This document shows, piece by piece, positions 9,649 through 20,140 of a DNA stretch of 64,000 bases. Position numbers and translations under genes: made by a program. Every line of letters begins with the position of its first letter. Within the stretch, counting starts at the first letter, position 1. The DNA comes from Pachyseris speciosa (taxonomy: Eukaryota > Cnidaria > Anthozoa > Scleractinia > Pachyseridae), in NCBI GenBank assembly GCA_016490735.1, contig JAEMWC010000083.1, positions 1,552,501 to 1,616,500 on the forward strand, given 5' to 3'. The notes below the pieces were generated by a model that saw only the letters and a list, made by a program, of their open reading frames with translations, did no database searches and was not told the DNA's origin.

Positions 9649-12600
9649 TTAGTTTTTGGTGAGATAATGTCCATATGCAAAACCGTTGATTCCGTCTTTT
9701 TATATATATCGTTTGTCATCGAAACAGCTGAGTGATACCTTGTTGATTTCATAACTACCCAATTGATGGTTTTGACTTCTGATTGTTTTCATTTTGTGAT
9801 GCAACTGTTTATTATCGAATAATGTTTCTTTATAATTTTCATGTTTGATGTTCTTTTTGATTACAATCTTTTTGATTCCTTTGGCTGTTTTTCCTCCTTT
9901 TTGATTATCTTTCATATAGCTATACATTTTTGATCTCAAACCAATGAATTCAGTTATGGGAATACCAGCAGCTTCATCTTTCATTTTTCCAATCACTTTT
10001 TCATTTGTCTTGTTATAATATGGTGAGCTTTCAGAGTAGTCACTGTTATCAAATTTATCTTTATTATTCCAGAAGTCTGAGTATACATCTTCAGCTTCAA
10101 TTTCATATGTTAAGCTGTCTGTATCTGTGAATAGTAGCTTTGCTTTATCACCGTACTTTTGTTTAATGTAATTATAGTGAAAATCATACATCAACGTCTT
10201 GCTAAGATCTAGAATACACATTCCTACATATGCCGGCCTGTTTAAAGTAAGTGTTTCTTTGATCTTATGAACAGCAACTAGATTTTCATTGAATATTTTA
10301 CTGCTTACATAAGTGGGTTTGCTTGCTAATTTTATAAGTTTCTTCTCATCTGTTACTAGTCTTACATCTACTCTTTTTCTGAGATTCTCCATTGTTTTAC
10401 CAAATACACTATTATTCATAAGTTTGAAAAGTCTTTCTCAAAGGCATTTTTAGCATTAGTTCTTTTCTGTGTGTTATAATCAATATATTGCCTGAGCCAT
10501 GGGGATTGATTGAACTCAAGAACTCTATGGATTTTAGTTATTTTCAAACCTAGATTTGTGTATAATTGGAGGTTTCTATAGTGTACAACATACTTCTCTT
10601 TTTTGCTTAAAGTTGGGATTAGCTTATGAACTAAACCTGTTGAAATATTGTATTTGTTAGCTATGTTTTTACAATAATCTGATAACATATCCCTAGTCAC
10701 ATTAATCTTTTCAGGCCCAAGTGGATAGTCATTATGCAAATGCAGCTCTTGGGGGTAATCCAAGTCAACTTCAAGTATCAATCCCTTTTACCATCTTCTT
10801 TATAGTTTGCCAGATCTAACTTATTGATTTTCTTTTCTGACATCCATTTAAATCCACCTGTTGGAAGGTATTGACTCATAGCCCAACCATACAAATTGTT
10901 AGCATCAAGATACATGATATACTTTGAGGGCGCCTTCTCATTGTAATCTTTCATGTATTTATTGTTTGCTTTTCTTTTGTATCTGTTGGCTATATAACTG
11001 ATACCACCACGCAGGCCCTTTTCAATGAATTGAAACATATCAATGTCTGTCATCAATTCTAATTTTATGTTCGTCATTTTAAGCATTGCGTCTCAAGATA
11101 GACCTGGAGATGTGAAGTAGTGACATGGATCCAATTTATAGTATTCTAAGCATGTTTTCCTGAAGTTTTCAAATACATCAGCTAATAGAAGAATATCAGA
11201 TTTAAGGTACAGGTCATGATATTCACCCATGTTTTTCATAGAGAATTTGTCCCACATTCTGAGCATGTATATAGTCTTCATCTGATATATGCTCATTATT
11301 CAACACACTGTAAAAATATTCTTTTGATGGTAGCTTCTCATTAAATTTATCAAAACTGTCCATGTAGTCATAAGGATATACCCTTTTTGAGCCTTAGATT
11401 TAGATTCTTCCTTGAACTCTTGAGATGTATATTTCAGTGCTTCTTTTGGTAGATTATTGACTAGTCTATCCAAACTGGAGCTCATGAATTGGAAACTATC
11501 AATGAAGGTAAGGTGATTACCAAGCATGAAAGCCATATACTTCTCCATGTTATTTGGGATAGCATTGATATTCATTTGACACTTTTCACCTTTCTTGTTT
11601 TTGTAAGTGTGCTTCTTAACAATGGCTCCAATCTCTTGCATAATGAAATGGCTATCATAACCTCTCAGATTGTGGAATATAACTGGAATTTTTATTTCTT
11701 CTGGGTTCACTCTGAGTTTCAGATTACAATCTTGGTGAGCAGAACCTCTGTATTTACCAGTAATGTGACAATGATCTCGGACTCTAATATCCTTTTCAGT
11801 ATACTTCTTATCACAGATGTGACACATTTCAGCTTTTTGGAATTCTTTTTCATCATCCTCTGTCATTTTCAATGGTTTATTGAATTCCTTTTTCATAACC
11901 TTTTTACAATACTTTACTTCATCTAACATAGCTTCCATGAATTTGTACACAGCATTTTCACCTCTGTAAACTGTCGCCGGTTTGCTATGTTTATCGTCAT
12001 AACAACAGACAACCTTATAACCATATCCACAGTCAGTGTGCTTCTGATAAGCCTCAGTGTATGATTTACCATTATTAGGTTGACAACCATGTATTTTCTC
12101 AGTTATGGCTTCAAAATCAGCATAAATCACAAATGGTACAGGTTGTTGTTTATGAAAATTATTGAATTTCAATATGTTTTTACCCTTTTCTGGCATTTTT
12201 ATTGCTTGTGTTCCATTCACTTGAATGCAATTGTCTTTATGATCATTTAATACTCTCTCAGATGAGAAACACTGCAAACAATGCATGTAGAAATGTTTTC
12301 TTTCCTAGTGTTTAGTCTGATTGTACATCAACTTGTTAAAATCTTTGATTAACACATAATGCTTGTTTTCATCTTCAGTTATCAGAAGGAGATTCAAGCA
12401 GTCTTCATATTTTTCTTTTGAAACATAAATTGGATATGGTTGTTTATCCTCATAACCGAATACATTGATGTTGATCTTATTCTGTTTTTCTATCTTGTTA
12501 TACTGTTTGGTTGTTACTGGGAATTCAATCCCAGTATAATCCAATTGTTTGTCTGATTTTTTAATCCTCTGTGGGTATTTCTCTTGTGGGTTCAAGTGTC

Positions 12601-13316
12601 TGATGTGACACCATCGGAAGCATTCATTATCTTCATTTTTCAAGTTAATTAAACCTTTGGCACTATTTCGTAATTCTGCTGGTAGTTTTATGTATGAGGA
12701 GCCCCTCATTGGTTGATATTTGACAAAATTGATATAATGACTATCAACTGATTCAATAGTCCAACCAGAACCTTCAGATACCATTGAGCTATCTTATTCA
12801 AGATTTGCTGTTTTGATATTTGTAATGATTCATTGATATCTGTACTATTTGTGATTGTTTCAGCTCGACTATTGAAATATGCGGTTTTGAATTCTATTTC
12901 TCCGTCAGTCATTTTTGCAAATGTTACCTTTAGCGTTTCAACAAATTTCAGTCCTTTCATTTCATTTAACAATTTTTTGATATGTATTTCGATTGCCTTT
13001 CTTGTGTTTAGTAGTTGCACTAGTGGGTCTTTGTCATTTTTTATGTCAATTTCATAAGACTTTGTGTATCCTTTCAGAGCTTTCTCTGTTTGCTCTATCT
13101 TAGTTCTGGGTGCAGGCGTTGGTTTGTCTCTAAACTCTAATGGTGGAGGAATTATGTTGTTTTCATAATCTTGAACCATTTGTTTTACACTCCTGCGAGG
13201 TGCAGGGACTGGTTTTTGTTTTGTATCATCAACTATAATAACTTTTGGCTTCTGTTGCTTTAATAGCAATTCGATGAGCTGGGATTTGCTCAGTTTTTTA
13301 AGATTTTCTTATCCAT
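9649..13316 (-). pseudogene. polB: Protein-primed DNA polymerase B (pPolB), multiply broken
   Basis: Replicative polymerase of Polintons. Order on the minus strand: a Pro-rich N-terminus (PVPAPRRSV); zinc ligands (CLQCF); exonuclease motif I YADFEA; an inserted HNH-like cysteine/histidine module (CHICDKKY...DHCHITGKYRG...DCNL); exonuclease motif II HNLRGYDSHF; exonuclease motif III YLKSDILLLADVF; polymerase motif A LDANNLYGWAM; motif B NNSVFGK; motif C FTDTDSLTYEI. Start chosen at ATG 13316-13314, which follows an ATATTATAAT stretch. Breaks: frameshifts near 13280, 12785, 11375, 10780 and 10417; in-frame stops near 12305 (TAG), 11094 (TGA where TGG is expected) and 9697 (TAA). The natural stop is at 9649. 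Confidence 0.93.
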
Positions 13317-13429
13317 GCATATATTATAATTAGATATTTTATTTTATAGTAATTTATATTTATATCATTTTTATTCTGCGTTTAAGTATGATCAATTCAA
13401 GTGATATCCATTGGATATCTATTGAACTT

Positions 13430-14142
13430 TTATTTTTTCTTTATTACAATTTTACCACGTGTATCATCAGGTTCATTTTCTACAATCATTTGCATAGCAT
13501 ATTTGATGTCACTATCATCAACAACTAACCCTTGATTTTTGATATGCTTTTTTGTTTTCAAGTGACTCCATTTTCCAGCTAATGTGTAGTTTTTGCCAGT
13601 TTTGCAAATGTCACAATACCATTCTTTATTCAACATATAAGCAGTCTTGTTTTTTCTTTTTTCTTCATTAGTCTTTCTGGGTCTTCCACGCCCTCTTTTA
13701 ATATTATTCTCCATGTACATTATGCTATAGTGTTTTGTCTTTATATAGTTTTTTAATGTATTTTCTCTTCTTGACAAGTATAGTTTGCTTTCTTCCATAT
13801 GCTTGGTTATTTCATGAATCAAATCTTCAAAACAATTGCTCATGATGTATTTACATTTGTTTTTCTCATACATCTGCTTCATAATTTTTTTTTATCCGAC
13901 ACTTGATATACACCAGTTGGGCTTTTAAATTCAAGACAAAGAGCATTGTATTTTTCAGTTGGATTCATTAACATCAAATCACATTGTCCAGCCATATATC
14001 CTTTGTTGTAACATTTGATTCTCATATTCGAGCTTATTTGATTTTCACCTAAACCAGCAATCATTAAAGCATCTTCGTATTTTTTTCTGATAAATGATAC
14101 AATCTTGCAGTGTAAATCATTTTCATTTTCAATCAATAACAA
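13430..14142 (-). pseudogene. VRR-NUC nuclease with AT-hook and C2H2 zinc finger, frameshifted
   Basis: The first part (14142-13879) carries a PD-(D/E)xK nuclease core of the VRR-NUC family: GQCDLML and, after it, CLEFKSPTGVYQVS, giving the D and E-x-K active-site residues. A single indel in an A-run near 13885 shifts the frame. The second part continues with the alpha-helical end of the fold, an AT-hook (KRGRGRPRK) and a C2H2 finger (CDIC...HLKTKKH). No ATG is left; the frame opens after a TAA at about 14150. It probably acts in element replication, recombination or resolution of DNA intermediates; this role is inferred. Confidence 0.75.
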
Positions 14143-14260
14143 ATCGCTTTAAATGCTGTAATTTGCATGATCTCGTTTATATTTTCCTGATAATGTCATG
14201 ACTATGAAACGTCGGATTTTATCGTTGTTTTTACAGTTTTATGTTTTAATCAATAACATG

Positions 14261-14653
14261 TTATTGTTTCTGTTGTTGAACTGCTTGTAATATTTGTTTT
14301 CTGATTGATGGTATTACTTTTGATGTAACCCAATGTTTAATTTTTTTGGCTTCTTGATTTTTGGATGAAAATAAAAGTGAATAAAATCCTGTTTCATTTA
14401 TAAAAATACATTTGAAAGTTCTTTCGATAACCTCATCAGCGAACGTTGACTTTATTTTCGAATTTATGGAAACTTTAAAGTCTAAAAATATTTTATCTTC
14501 AGAATCAACATGATCACGGATAGCTTTACGAGTGTTTGTGTACTTTAAGGTTTTAGCTATGTCTCTACCTCTGAACCATATATCATTTTTATCATCAAGA
14601 TAACAATCTATTGATACATCTAATTCTTTATTATCGTAGGAATATTTTTGCAT
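14261..14653 (-). CDS. BRO-N domain protein
   Basis: An intact 130-residue protein. It matches the BRO family N-terminal fold: a WFRGRDIAKTLKYTNTRKAI block with DHV just after it, a middle IFINETGFYSLLFSS strand pair, and a C-terminal HWVTSKVIPSIRK helix. BRO-N proteins of baculoviruses, large DNA viruses and phages bind DNA and are thought to affect transcription or replication. The ATG follows a TATAATATACAA stretch like other genes here. Upstream on the same strand is the integrase, downstream the nuclease. Confidence 0.85.
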   Translation of the reverse strand: MQKYSYDNKELDVSIDCYLDDKNDIWFRGRDIAKTLKYTNTRKAIRDHVDSEDKIFLDFKVSINSKIKSTFADEVIERTFKCIFINETGFYSLLFSSKNQEAKKIKHWVTSKVIPSIRKQILQAVQQQKQ

Positions 14654-14788
14654 TTGTATATTATACTATAATAATTTATTTTTTAATTCATTTTGGACTG
14701 TGTTTAAATATAGTCAGGAATAATAATATTCTTGGCTACATAATAGCAAATAACAGTATGTACAACTGTATCTTCTGTTATATATATG

Positions 14789-15720
14789 TTAGATAATATT
14801 CTTTAAATCCTTGATCGGTATCCAACTGTTAAAGTCATCACTATATCCTTCCACTTCACTAAAGCTTGTTTCTTCTTGTAATCTCTGCGAATGACTTTAT
14901 CGATACGGAATACATACTGTCTGGCTTTTAATAACTCAGGTTCATAAAAACTCCCTTGTATTTCTTCATCGTTGAGATCCTTTAGTTTGTAAGTGATTGG
15001 GTTTGTATATTGGATTTTATCAACTGTGAACACTTCTTCTGTCCAATTTGGTGTATAGCCCTTGTCAAACACATTCCGTTTATACTTAGATATTCGGACC
15101 TTGTCACCAACCTTGAATTTTGGTTTAGCTGATAATGGCTCCATATCACCATATAAATTGAAATACACTATACCTTCATTCTTTTTCTTTGAAGCCTCTG
15201 TAGGTGTCATCTTTATGCTTGAATGTTTGGTATTATTATACTGTTTTACTAATTTTGGTAACATGTCTAAATACTGTGTATTACCTTGAACTGTGAACTG
15301 TTTCCACATTTTTGATTTAATTGTCCTATTCCATCTTTCAACCACTGAGGACTTTTCTTCATTTTCAGTAGAGTACATCTGTACACTATGTTTCTCTAGT
15401 AAGTCCTTCAAGTGTTTGTTATAGAATTCTTTTCCCTTATCGACCCATAGATATTGTGGTTTTCTGCCTTCCTTGAATATTGTTTTGAATGCTTCAGTGA
15501 CAGATTCACCTTTCTTATCCTTCAATGGGACAATCCAACCATATTTGCTGAAGACATCAATAACCATAAGAAGATATCGATAACCTTTATTCCATTTACT
15601 GAACTGTTGCATTTCAACTAGATCACTTGCCCATATTTCATCAATTTTTTTTACAATCACACGCCGCCGAGTGAAATTTCGTTTTATGGGTGCATGTAAT
15701 TCATCTGCTAATTTTTCTTG
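14789..15720 (-). pseudogene. Polinton integrase (retroviral DDE type) with C-terminal chromodomain
   Basis: Catalyses strand transfer of the element ends. The rve core shows ASDLVEM (first Asp), LWVDKGKEFYN (second Asp) and SSVVERWNR (Glu), about 33 residues apart. An SH3-like part follows (KFKVGDKVRIS) and then a chromodomain (FRIDKVIRRDYKKKQALVKW). One missing base at about 14840 shifts the frame inside the chromodomain, giving a false end near 14803; the original frame ends at 14789. The open frame reaches upstream of 15660 through a basic segment and overlaps the PLA2 gene end in another frame, so the true start is not visible. Confidence 0.9.
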
Positions 15721-16344
15721 CCAGTTTTCTTCACTCGACGGCTTTTTCCGTTTTTTGAAACACCTAAACCTAGTTTCTCCTTTTTGTTGATTAGGAATCT
15801 AGCTGTTTGACCCCATTTTGGCATTTCACCATACGGTATTTGATCGAGAGATTTTACCATTGTTCTGTCACAATCACCTTTATCTTTTCCCATGTCATAA
15901 CAGATATCATGATAAGCTGCTATCTCATCCACTTTGTTGTAAGGTTGGACATTCCACTTTAACACCTCTCCAGTTGATGGATCATATTCCAACTGTTCAT
16001 GGAGAGGATTATAAGCCCCATATACTTATACTTGCTTGGTGTCCAACCGGCTTTGGGTTTGGTAGTTTACCGATCATCTTGTGAATGTCAATAGCACCGC
16101 CATAATCCAATCCCTTAATATCTGTTTTATAACGAATGTTTGGTCTCACTTTTGTTGCGAGTTGATTTAAAGCTTCAGTCCCAACCTTTGTAATCACTGG
16201 CTTTGCTAGGGAAAGTCCTTTGTCAATCAATTGCTTTTGCAGCTTTGGATTTCTCATTGCTTCAGAAGCATAATATCTCCCCATCTCAACACCTTTCTTT
16301 GCTAAATAAGGGACACCGTGTTCCAAGAATCCTGTTAGTGCCAT
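15708..16344 (-). pseudogene. Phospholipase A2-like domain protein, frameshifted
   Basis: N-terminal part (16344 to about 16010): MALTGFLEHG and a helical segment. C-terminal part (15992-15708): a PLA2-like core with DEIAAYHDICYDMG, where HD and the following YD match the catalytic His-Asp and calcium-binding layout of small PLA2 domains such as those in parvovirus capsids. The tail is strongly basic (RRVKKTGKK). Two indels near 16020 and 16045 separate the parts, and an open frame extends upstream to about 16385. A likely role is membrane breach during entry; that is inference from the family. Confidence 0.75.
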
Positions 16345-16388
16345 ATCTGCGGCTGAATCTAGTATGCCCGCCCCTTCAGACGGGCCAA

Positions 16389-16544
16389 TCAGTTTCCCCT
16401 TTTACTGACAAACTTTGTCTTAGTGATCCCGCATTCGGCACATTTACATTTCATCATAGTTCGACCATTTTTTGTCTTTTGATATCTTTCACTTCCTGGT
16501 ACACATTCAGTTACTTTCTTTTGTTTGACACAGTATGATTTCAT
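16389..16544 (-). CDS. Small zinc-ribbon protein, 51 aa (DUF5679-like)
   Basis: The frame starts at ATG 16544-16542 directly after TAATAATAT and stops at TGA 16391-16389. It encodes MKSYCVKQKK, then a YQKTKNGR turn, then KCKCAECGITKTKF. Cysteines at 5, 14, 33, 35 and 38 suggest a compact zinc ribbon. The first ten residues nearly repeat those of the protein at 17167-17469. Such short ribbons occur in adenovirus-like and Polinton genomes as small structural or DNA-binding proteins; the function here is unknown. It overlaps the open frame of the PLA2 gene by a few bases. Confidence 0.7.
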   Translation of the reverse strand: MKSYCVKQKKVTECVPGSERYQKTKNGRTMMKCKCAECGITKTKFVSKRGN

Positions 16545-16560
16545 ATATTATTAGATTACA

Positions 16561-16899
16561 TTATTTTTTATCCAATTCTTTATTAATTTTTGCAAGTTTG
16601 GCATTTATGTCTTTTCTCATTTCAAGGCGCCCTGCTGCTTCTTTCCTGATCTGTTTATTTCTTTCTTTGTCCTTGCTGAACTGTGCCTCATCTCTGAGTT
16701 TTTTGAGTGCGGCATTGTTTTTAATTCTTTCAGAAATCAATTTCTGTCTTTTTCTGCCAAGGTCTTGTGGCGATCCTATAGAACCAAGAATGCGTGAGTC
16801 AACCTTATTTAATCCCCAGTATCTGATTTGTTTGTTTTTCGCACATTCTTTCATCGAGCAAGCTTTCTTTGTCTTGTCAAGACCACAAGTGCAATTCAT
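16561..16899 (-). CDS. Hypothetical Cys-then-basic coiled-coil protein
   Basis: 112 residues, intact. The start MNCTCGLDKTKKACSMKEC is a small cysteine cluster that could bind a metal. From residue 45 the chain is highly charged helix (RKRQKLISERIK and onward). The ATG lies in a GATATATG context. I do not recognise a family. Location among virion genes and high Lys/Arg content suggest a nucleic-acid or virion-core partner. Confidence 0.6.
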   Translation of the reverse strand: MNCTCGLDKTKKACSMKECAKNKQIRYWGLNKVDSRILGSIGSPQDLGRKRQKLISERIKNNAALKKLRDEAQFSKDKERNKQIRKEAAGRLEMRKDINAKLAKINKELDKK

Positions 16900-16902
16900 A
16901 TA

Positions 16903-17166
16903 TCAATACCTTAGATAAAATCCATCTTCTCTTTTTTCAATATCATTCAATGGGAATATTTTCACCCATAACCCTCTTTTACCTTTTCTGTTTTGAATCA
17001 TCAAACTGGCAATTCTATTCACAAGAATTTTGTCGGGACCTTCAAGACAATCCTTATTTAGATTTATCATGATTGTTTTATTTGTTGATTGTGCTTTGCA
17101 GATTTTATTTTTTTGCCATTCACTCAATTTGACACTTATCTCAACCAATTTATTCATATCATACAT
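16903..17166 (-). CDS. Small protein sharing the N-terminal module of the pVI-like protein
   Basis: 87 residues. Residues about 10-65 align with residues 9-68 of the product of 18015-18806: VKLSEWQKNKI against VKLSQGQKEKL, then shared TN, a leucine-rich strand, L-x-G-x-D, LM and GK positions. The module therefore exists both alone and as an N-terminal domain. ATG 17166 or the ATG nine bases later (inside GTATGATATG) could be the start. Function unknown. Confidence 0.6.
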   Translation of the reverse strand: MYDMNKLVEISVKLSEWQKNKICKAQSTNKTIMINLNKDCLEGPDKILVNRIASLMIQNRKGKRGLWVKIFPLNDIEKREDGFYLRY

Positions 17167-17469
17167 TTAGATACATTTTTTGTACGATGCACAGTTATAT
17201 ACATCTACATGATATCCATTTCTATGTCTTCTAATAATTATTTTTGCATCGCCGAAAAGAATCATATCTAACATTTCTGACCTAATTCTATTCTCATCAG
17301 GTATTTGTGGATATGTATTTATTATTCTATTTCTTGAATTCATTTTTTTGTATCCCCATTCAGCACATTTACTTTTGACAAACATTAGTCTGTTTTTTGT
17401 CAACATATATGCAATACCTTTAATTTCAGATTCAGTGATTTTCTTCTGTCTGACACAATAAGATTTCAT
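17167..17469 (-). CDS. Hypothetical protein with degenerate zinc-ribbon N-terminus
   Basis: 100 residues. Begins MKSYCVRQKK, almost the same as the 51-residue ribbon protein at 16389-16544, and keeps SKCAEWGYKK where the relative has CAECG; the second cysteine is replaced by Trp, so metal binding is doubtful. A basic C-terminal part (IIIRRHRNGYHVDVY) follows. Its ATG (after CCATATAT) overlaps the last codons of the protease frame. Confidence 0.6.
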   Translation of the reverse strand: MKSYCVRQKKITESEIKGIAYMLTKNRLMFVKSKCAEWGYKKMNSRNRIINTYPQIPDENRIRSEMLDMILFGDAKIIIRRHRNGYHVDVYNCASYKKCI

Positions 17470-17932
17470 ATATATGGTTTATAATATTTTTTTTATTTTT
17501 TTTTAACACATTTTCAAAGTAATTTATAATAAACCTGTGATTGACAGTTGTGTCTGTTGGACTGAATTCTGAATTATGTATTGTGTCAAGAATAGATGTA
17601 CCATTTTGTCTTTCAAGAAGATAGTACAAACACCAATATCCACATAAGACTGAATCCCTTTCTTGTATTTCATCACCTGAATATTCAAGTTCTTTACCAC
17701 TTGTAGCCATATATATTTGGACTTCTGTGGGCATCATTAAACCGAACGAGTCGAAGTATTCACAGTATTTCCCACCCATATTCCTATAACATACCCAATG
17801 AGTACCAGGTCCAATCCGACTGTCAAGATTAACTATTCCACACTCTTTGTTTTTGATTTGTCTTGGCAAAGCATCCCGACTGAAAACACCTCTGAAATGT
17901 TTTATACCAAGTTGTTTCACCCAATTCAACAA
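17432..17932 (-). CDS. Adenain-like cysteine protease (virion maturation)
   Basis: Ulp1/adenovirus-type protease that cleaves capsid precursors. The triad is visible: His45 in GPGTHWVCY, Asp61 in EYFDSFG, oxyanion Gln90, and Cys97 in LCGYWC. No ATG is seen; this start is a TTG, and the same frame is open upstream to about 18050, so the natural N-terminus (with FINKPLSNFDL) is longer. The last 20 codons pass through A-runs and the start signal of the next gene, which suggests a lost stop by slippage. Confidence 0.88.
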   Translation of the reverse strand: MLNWVKQLGIKHFRGVFSRDALPRQIKNKECGIVNLDSRIGPGTHWVCYRNMGGKYCEYFDSFGLMMPTEVQIYMATSGKELEYSGDEIQERDSVLCGYWCLYYLLERQNGTSILDTIHNSEFSPTDTTVNHRFIINYFENVLKKNKKNIINHIYEILLCQTEENH

Positions 17933-18014
17933 ATCAAAGTTGGATAATGGTTTATTGATGAATTTTAAAGAATTGTTCCCAGAATTGGGATTGAATTGAA
18001 TGGGCTGTTTTTTC

Positions 18015-18806
18015 CTAATAGAAGCCCTTTTCCTTTGGTCTTTTTTTTTTCATTCCATAACCGATTGGGTTATCCCATGTACCAACAACTGGGGGTGATC
18101 TCCATGGAAACATAACATGTTTTCCACCACTTGTATTTTTTGGAATATAAACTGGCAGCGACCGTCTTGGACGACTGCTTTCAACATGCAAACCCTTCCC
18201 TGTTAATTTTCTAATTGCTTCTATGGCTAAAGGAATTCCAATACTGGCGAGTATTGTTCCAATACCTTTTCCAATTTGATTTTTTGTTGGTTTGATGGCA
18301 AGTTGTCCACCAGACTGCATCGCATTGACAAGATCAGCCATTTGTCTCACATTCAATAAATTTCTAAAATTCAATAGTTGGGACAAGTTTTCATTGGGAA
18401 TAATGAATCCTCCTTTTTGTTTCTTTCCAAACAATTTATCAATACCAAGGCTTGCCAATGAAGAAAGAGCACCAGTAGCCAATGCTGGAGCCGCTTTAGC
18501 TACTGCCTTACCTGCATAAGGTAATAGTTTTGTTCCAAGTGAAAAAAGACTTGACCAAAGAGAACCTCCATGTACAACTGCTTTTCTGATTTGTGATTTT
18601 GATATATTGATGTCTGAACCTTTTCCCAATCTTTTTGATTTCATCAGTTTACCAATTTGTCTTTTTGTCAACATAAGTTGATCATTGCCTGATAATTCAT
18701 TATGAGATAACCTCAATGTTACAGCTGAATTTGTTCTATAAGCTCTTGCAAGCTTTTCTTTCTGACCTTGTGAAAGTTTCACTCCATGAGGATAATAAGT
18801 AGTCAT
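18015..18806 (-). CDS. pVI-like membrane-active minor virion protein
   Basis: 263 residues, intact. Residues 9-68 form a basic module also found in the 16903-17166 product. A glycine/alanine-rich amphipathic stretch (residues about 80-115, GGSLWSSLFSLGTKLLP, then AAPALATGALSSLASLG) and a second hydrophobic helix (GIGTILASIGIPLAIEAI) follow. The C-terminus is basic and Pro/Gly rich. Layout and neighbours (protease downstream, capsid upstream) resemble adenovirus pVI/pX-type minor proteins. The equivalence is inference. The ATG sits in ATATATTATATG. Confidence 0.65.
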   Translation of the reverse strand: MTTYYPHGVKLSQGQKEKLARAYRTNSAVTLRLSHNELSGNDQLMLTKRQIGKLMKSKRLGKGSDINISKSQIRKAVVHGGSLWSSLFSLGTKLLPYAGKAVAKAAPALATGALSSLASLGIDKLFGKKQKGGFIIPNENLSQLLNFRNLLNVRQMADLVNAMQSGGQLAIKPTKNQIGKGIGTILASIGIPLAIEAIRKLTGKGLHVESSRPRRSLPVYIPKNTSGGKHVMFPWRSPPVVGTWDNPIGYGMKKKRPKEKGFY

Positions 18807-18865
18807 ATAATATATGTTTATACTAAATTGTATTTATTTACATAGATCTCAGAATCAACTTTCCA

Positions 18866-20118
18866 TCAGTCTTTCTCATCCTGCTCATACATAACCAGTG
18901 CATACACACTGTAATCAGCATTTGTTGCTGCACTCAAAGTGTATTTGAAAGTCAGTTTTGTCATTCCATCTTTGATATCCTGTTTCTGTTTCGTCAGATC
19001 AAAATAAATGAAAGGGAATATTGTACCGAAGTTTGCTCTGTTGAGAAGAGTGCTATCACTGAAGTCATTTACAACATGAACATATTTCAAAACATCTCTG
19101 AACACTCTTGCAGGCTCTGTTGAAGGTTTGTAATGAACCTCAGGATAATCATTTCCATTCCCTACCTCAAGATAACAATCATTCAGTTTTCTATTGTTGA
19201 CAACATTAAAAGTGTTGTACAAGAATTTATTAGCTTCCTGATTCGAATCATTAAGGTCATTGATGATGAACACAAATACATGCCTTGGTTTGTTTATTCC
19301 GTGGAGATACGGAAATTGGCTGACTGCTGTCTTGTTGAATTGCCTCTCTCAACCATTTCTCTCATGTAAGTCCACTTTCTATTGTCAAGATACTTCCTCA
19401 TGTACAAGGACTTTCCCGCAGAATTAAAAATAATACGAGGAACAATTAGCTGGAATTTAGTTAGTACCACACGACATTCATCAGAAGCCTGCCAAATTAA
19501 ATTGTCATCACTTTCAAGTGTCAGGTTCAACTCTATTTTTGAGTTAGGCATAAGTTCATTCCAAAAGCTCTTGAAAAAACCGTATCTGTTCAATGCAATT
19601 TCTGCATTTACAGAACCATTTGCATCATTCAACAGATTCTTACGATCTGCGAAGCCTTTGTTATAAGTAGCCGCCTGTGCCGCTCTGTTTTCAGCATCTC
19701 TGCTGGTGTCAAGATAGAAGAATTCATTCGTTCCCTGACTTGCAGCCTAACCCTGTGAATACTCAAGCAAAGACTTTATATTTGTGGCTTGGTTAGCGTC
19801 TCGGCATTCATAAACATCAAGACCATTCATTTTTACATTAATGGTGTTAATAAGAGCGTGAACTGAATTAACAATACCATTTTGATCTGCATTAGCAATG
19901 TCAGCTCCATCTGCAAGCTTTTTTACAATGAAAATGACATTCAAACGGGCATTATACCAGTCAAATGGTGTAGTCTCTCCACTGTTATCAACAGCAAATC
20001 GGTAACCTGTTTTCCTCTGATGAGCATCATTTGCTACTACAGTATTAAGTGCTGTCTCTAGTTCGAACACCACATCTTCATATCGTTCGATATATTTTGA
20101 GTCGCGATAGTTTGACAT
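18866..20118 (-). pseudogene. Major capsid protein (double jelly-roll), one stop and one frameshift
   Basis: About 417 codons. The first section (20118-19747) begins MSNYRDSKYIERYEDVV and contains FDWYNARLNVIF and the INVKMNGLDVYE strand. An in-frame TAG at 19747-19749 interrupts it; the same frame continues open to 19294 (RYGFFKSFWNELMP, then LIWQASDECRVVLTKFQLIVPR). One lost base near 19280 shifts to the frame that runs to 18866 (HVFVFIINDLND, ending in a beta-rich VYALVMYEQDEKD). Beta-strand spacing and gene order identify it as the Polinton capsid subunit. The assignment to MCP rather than another virion protein is from resemblance. Confidence 0.8.
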
Positions 20119-20140
20119 ATATTATTGTGTTAGATAAAAG

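Noticed and set aside
11489..11926. 145-codon plus-strand frame over polymerase
   Set aside because: Hydrophobic shadow of AT-rich polymerase codons; no start motif.
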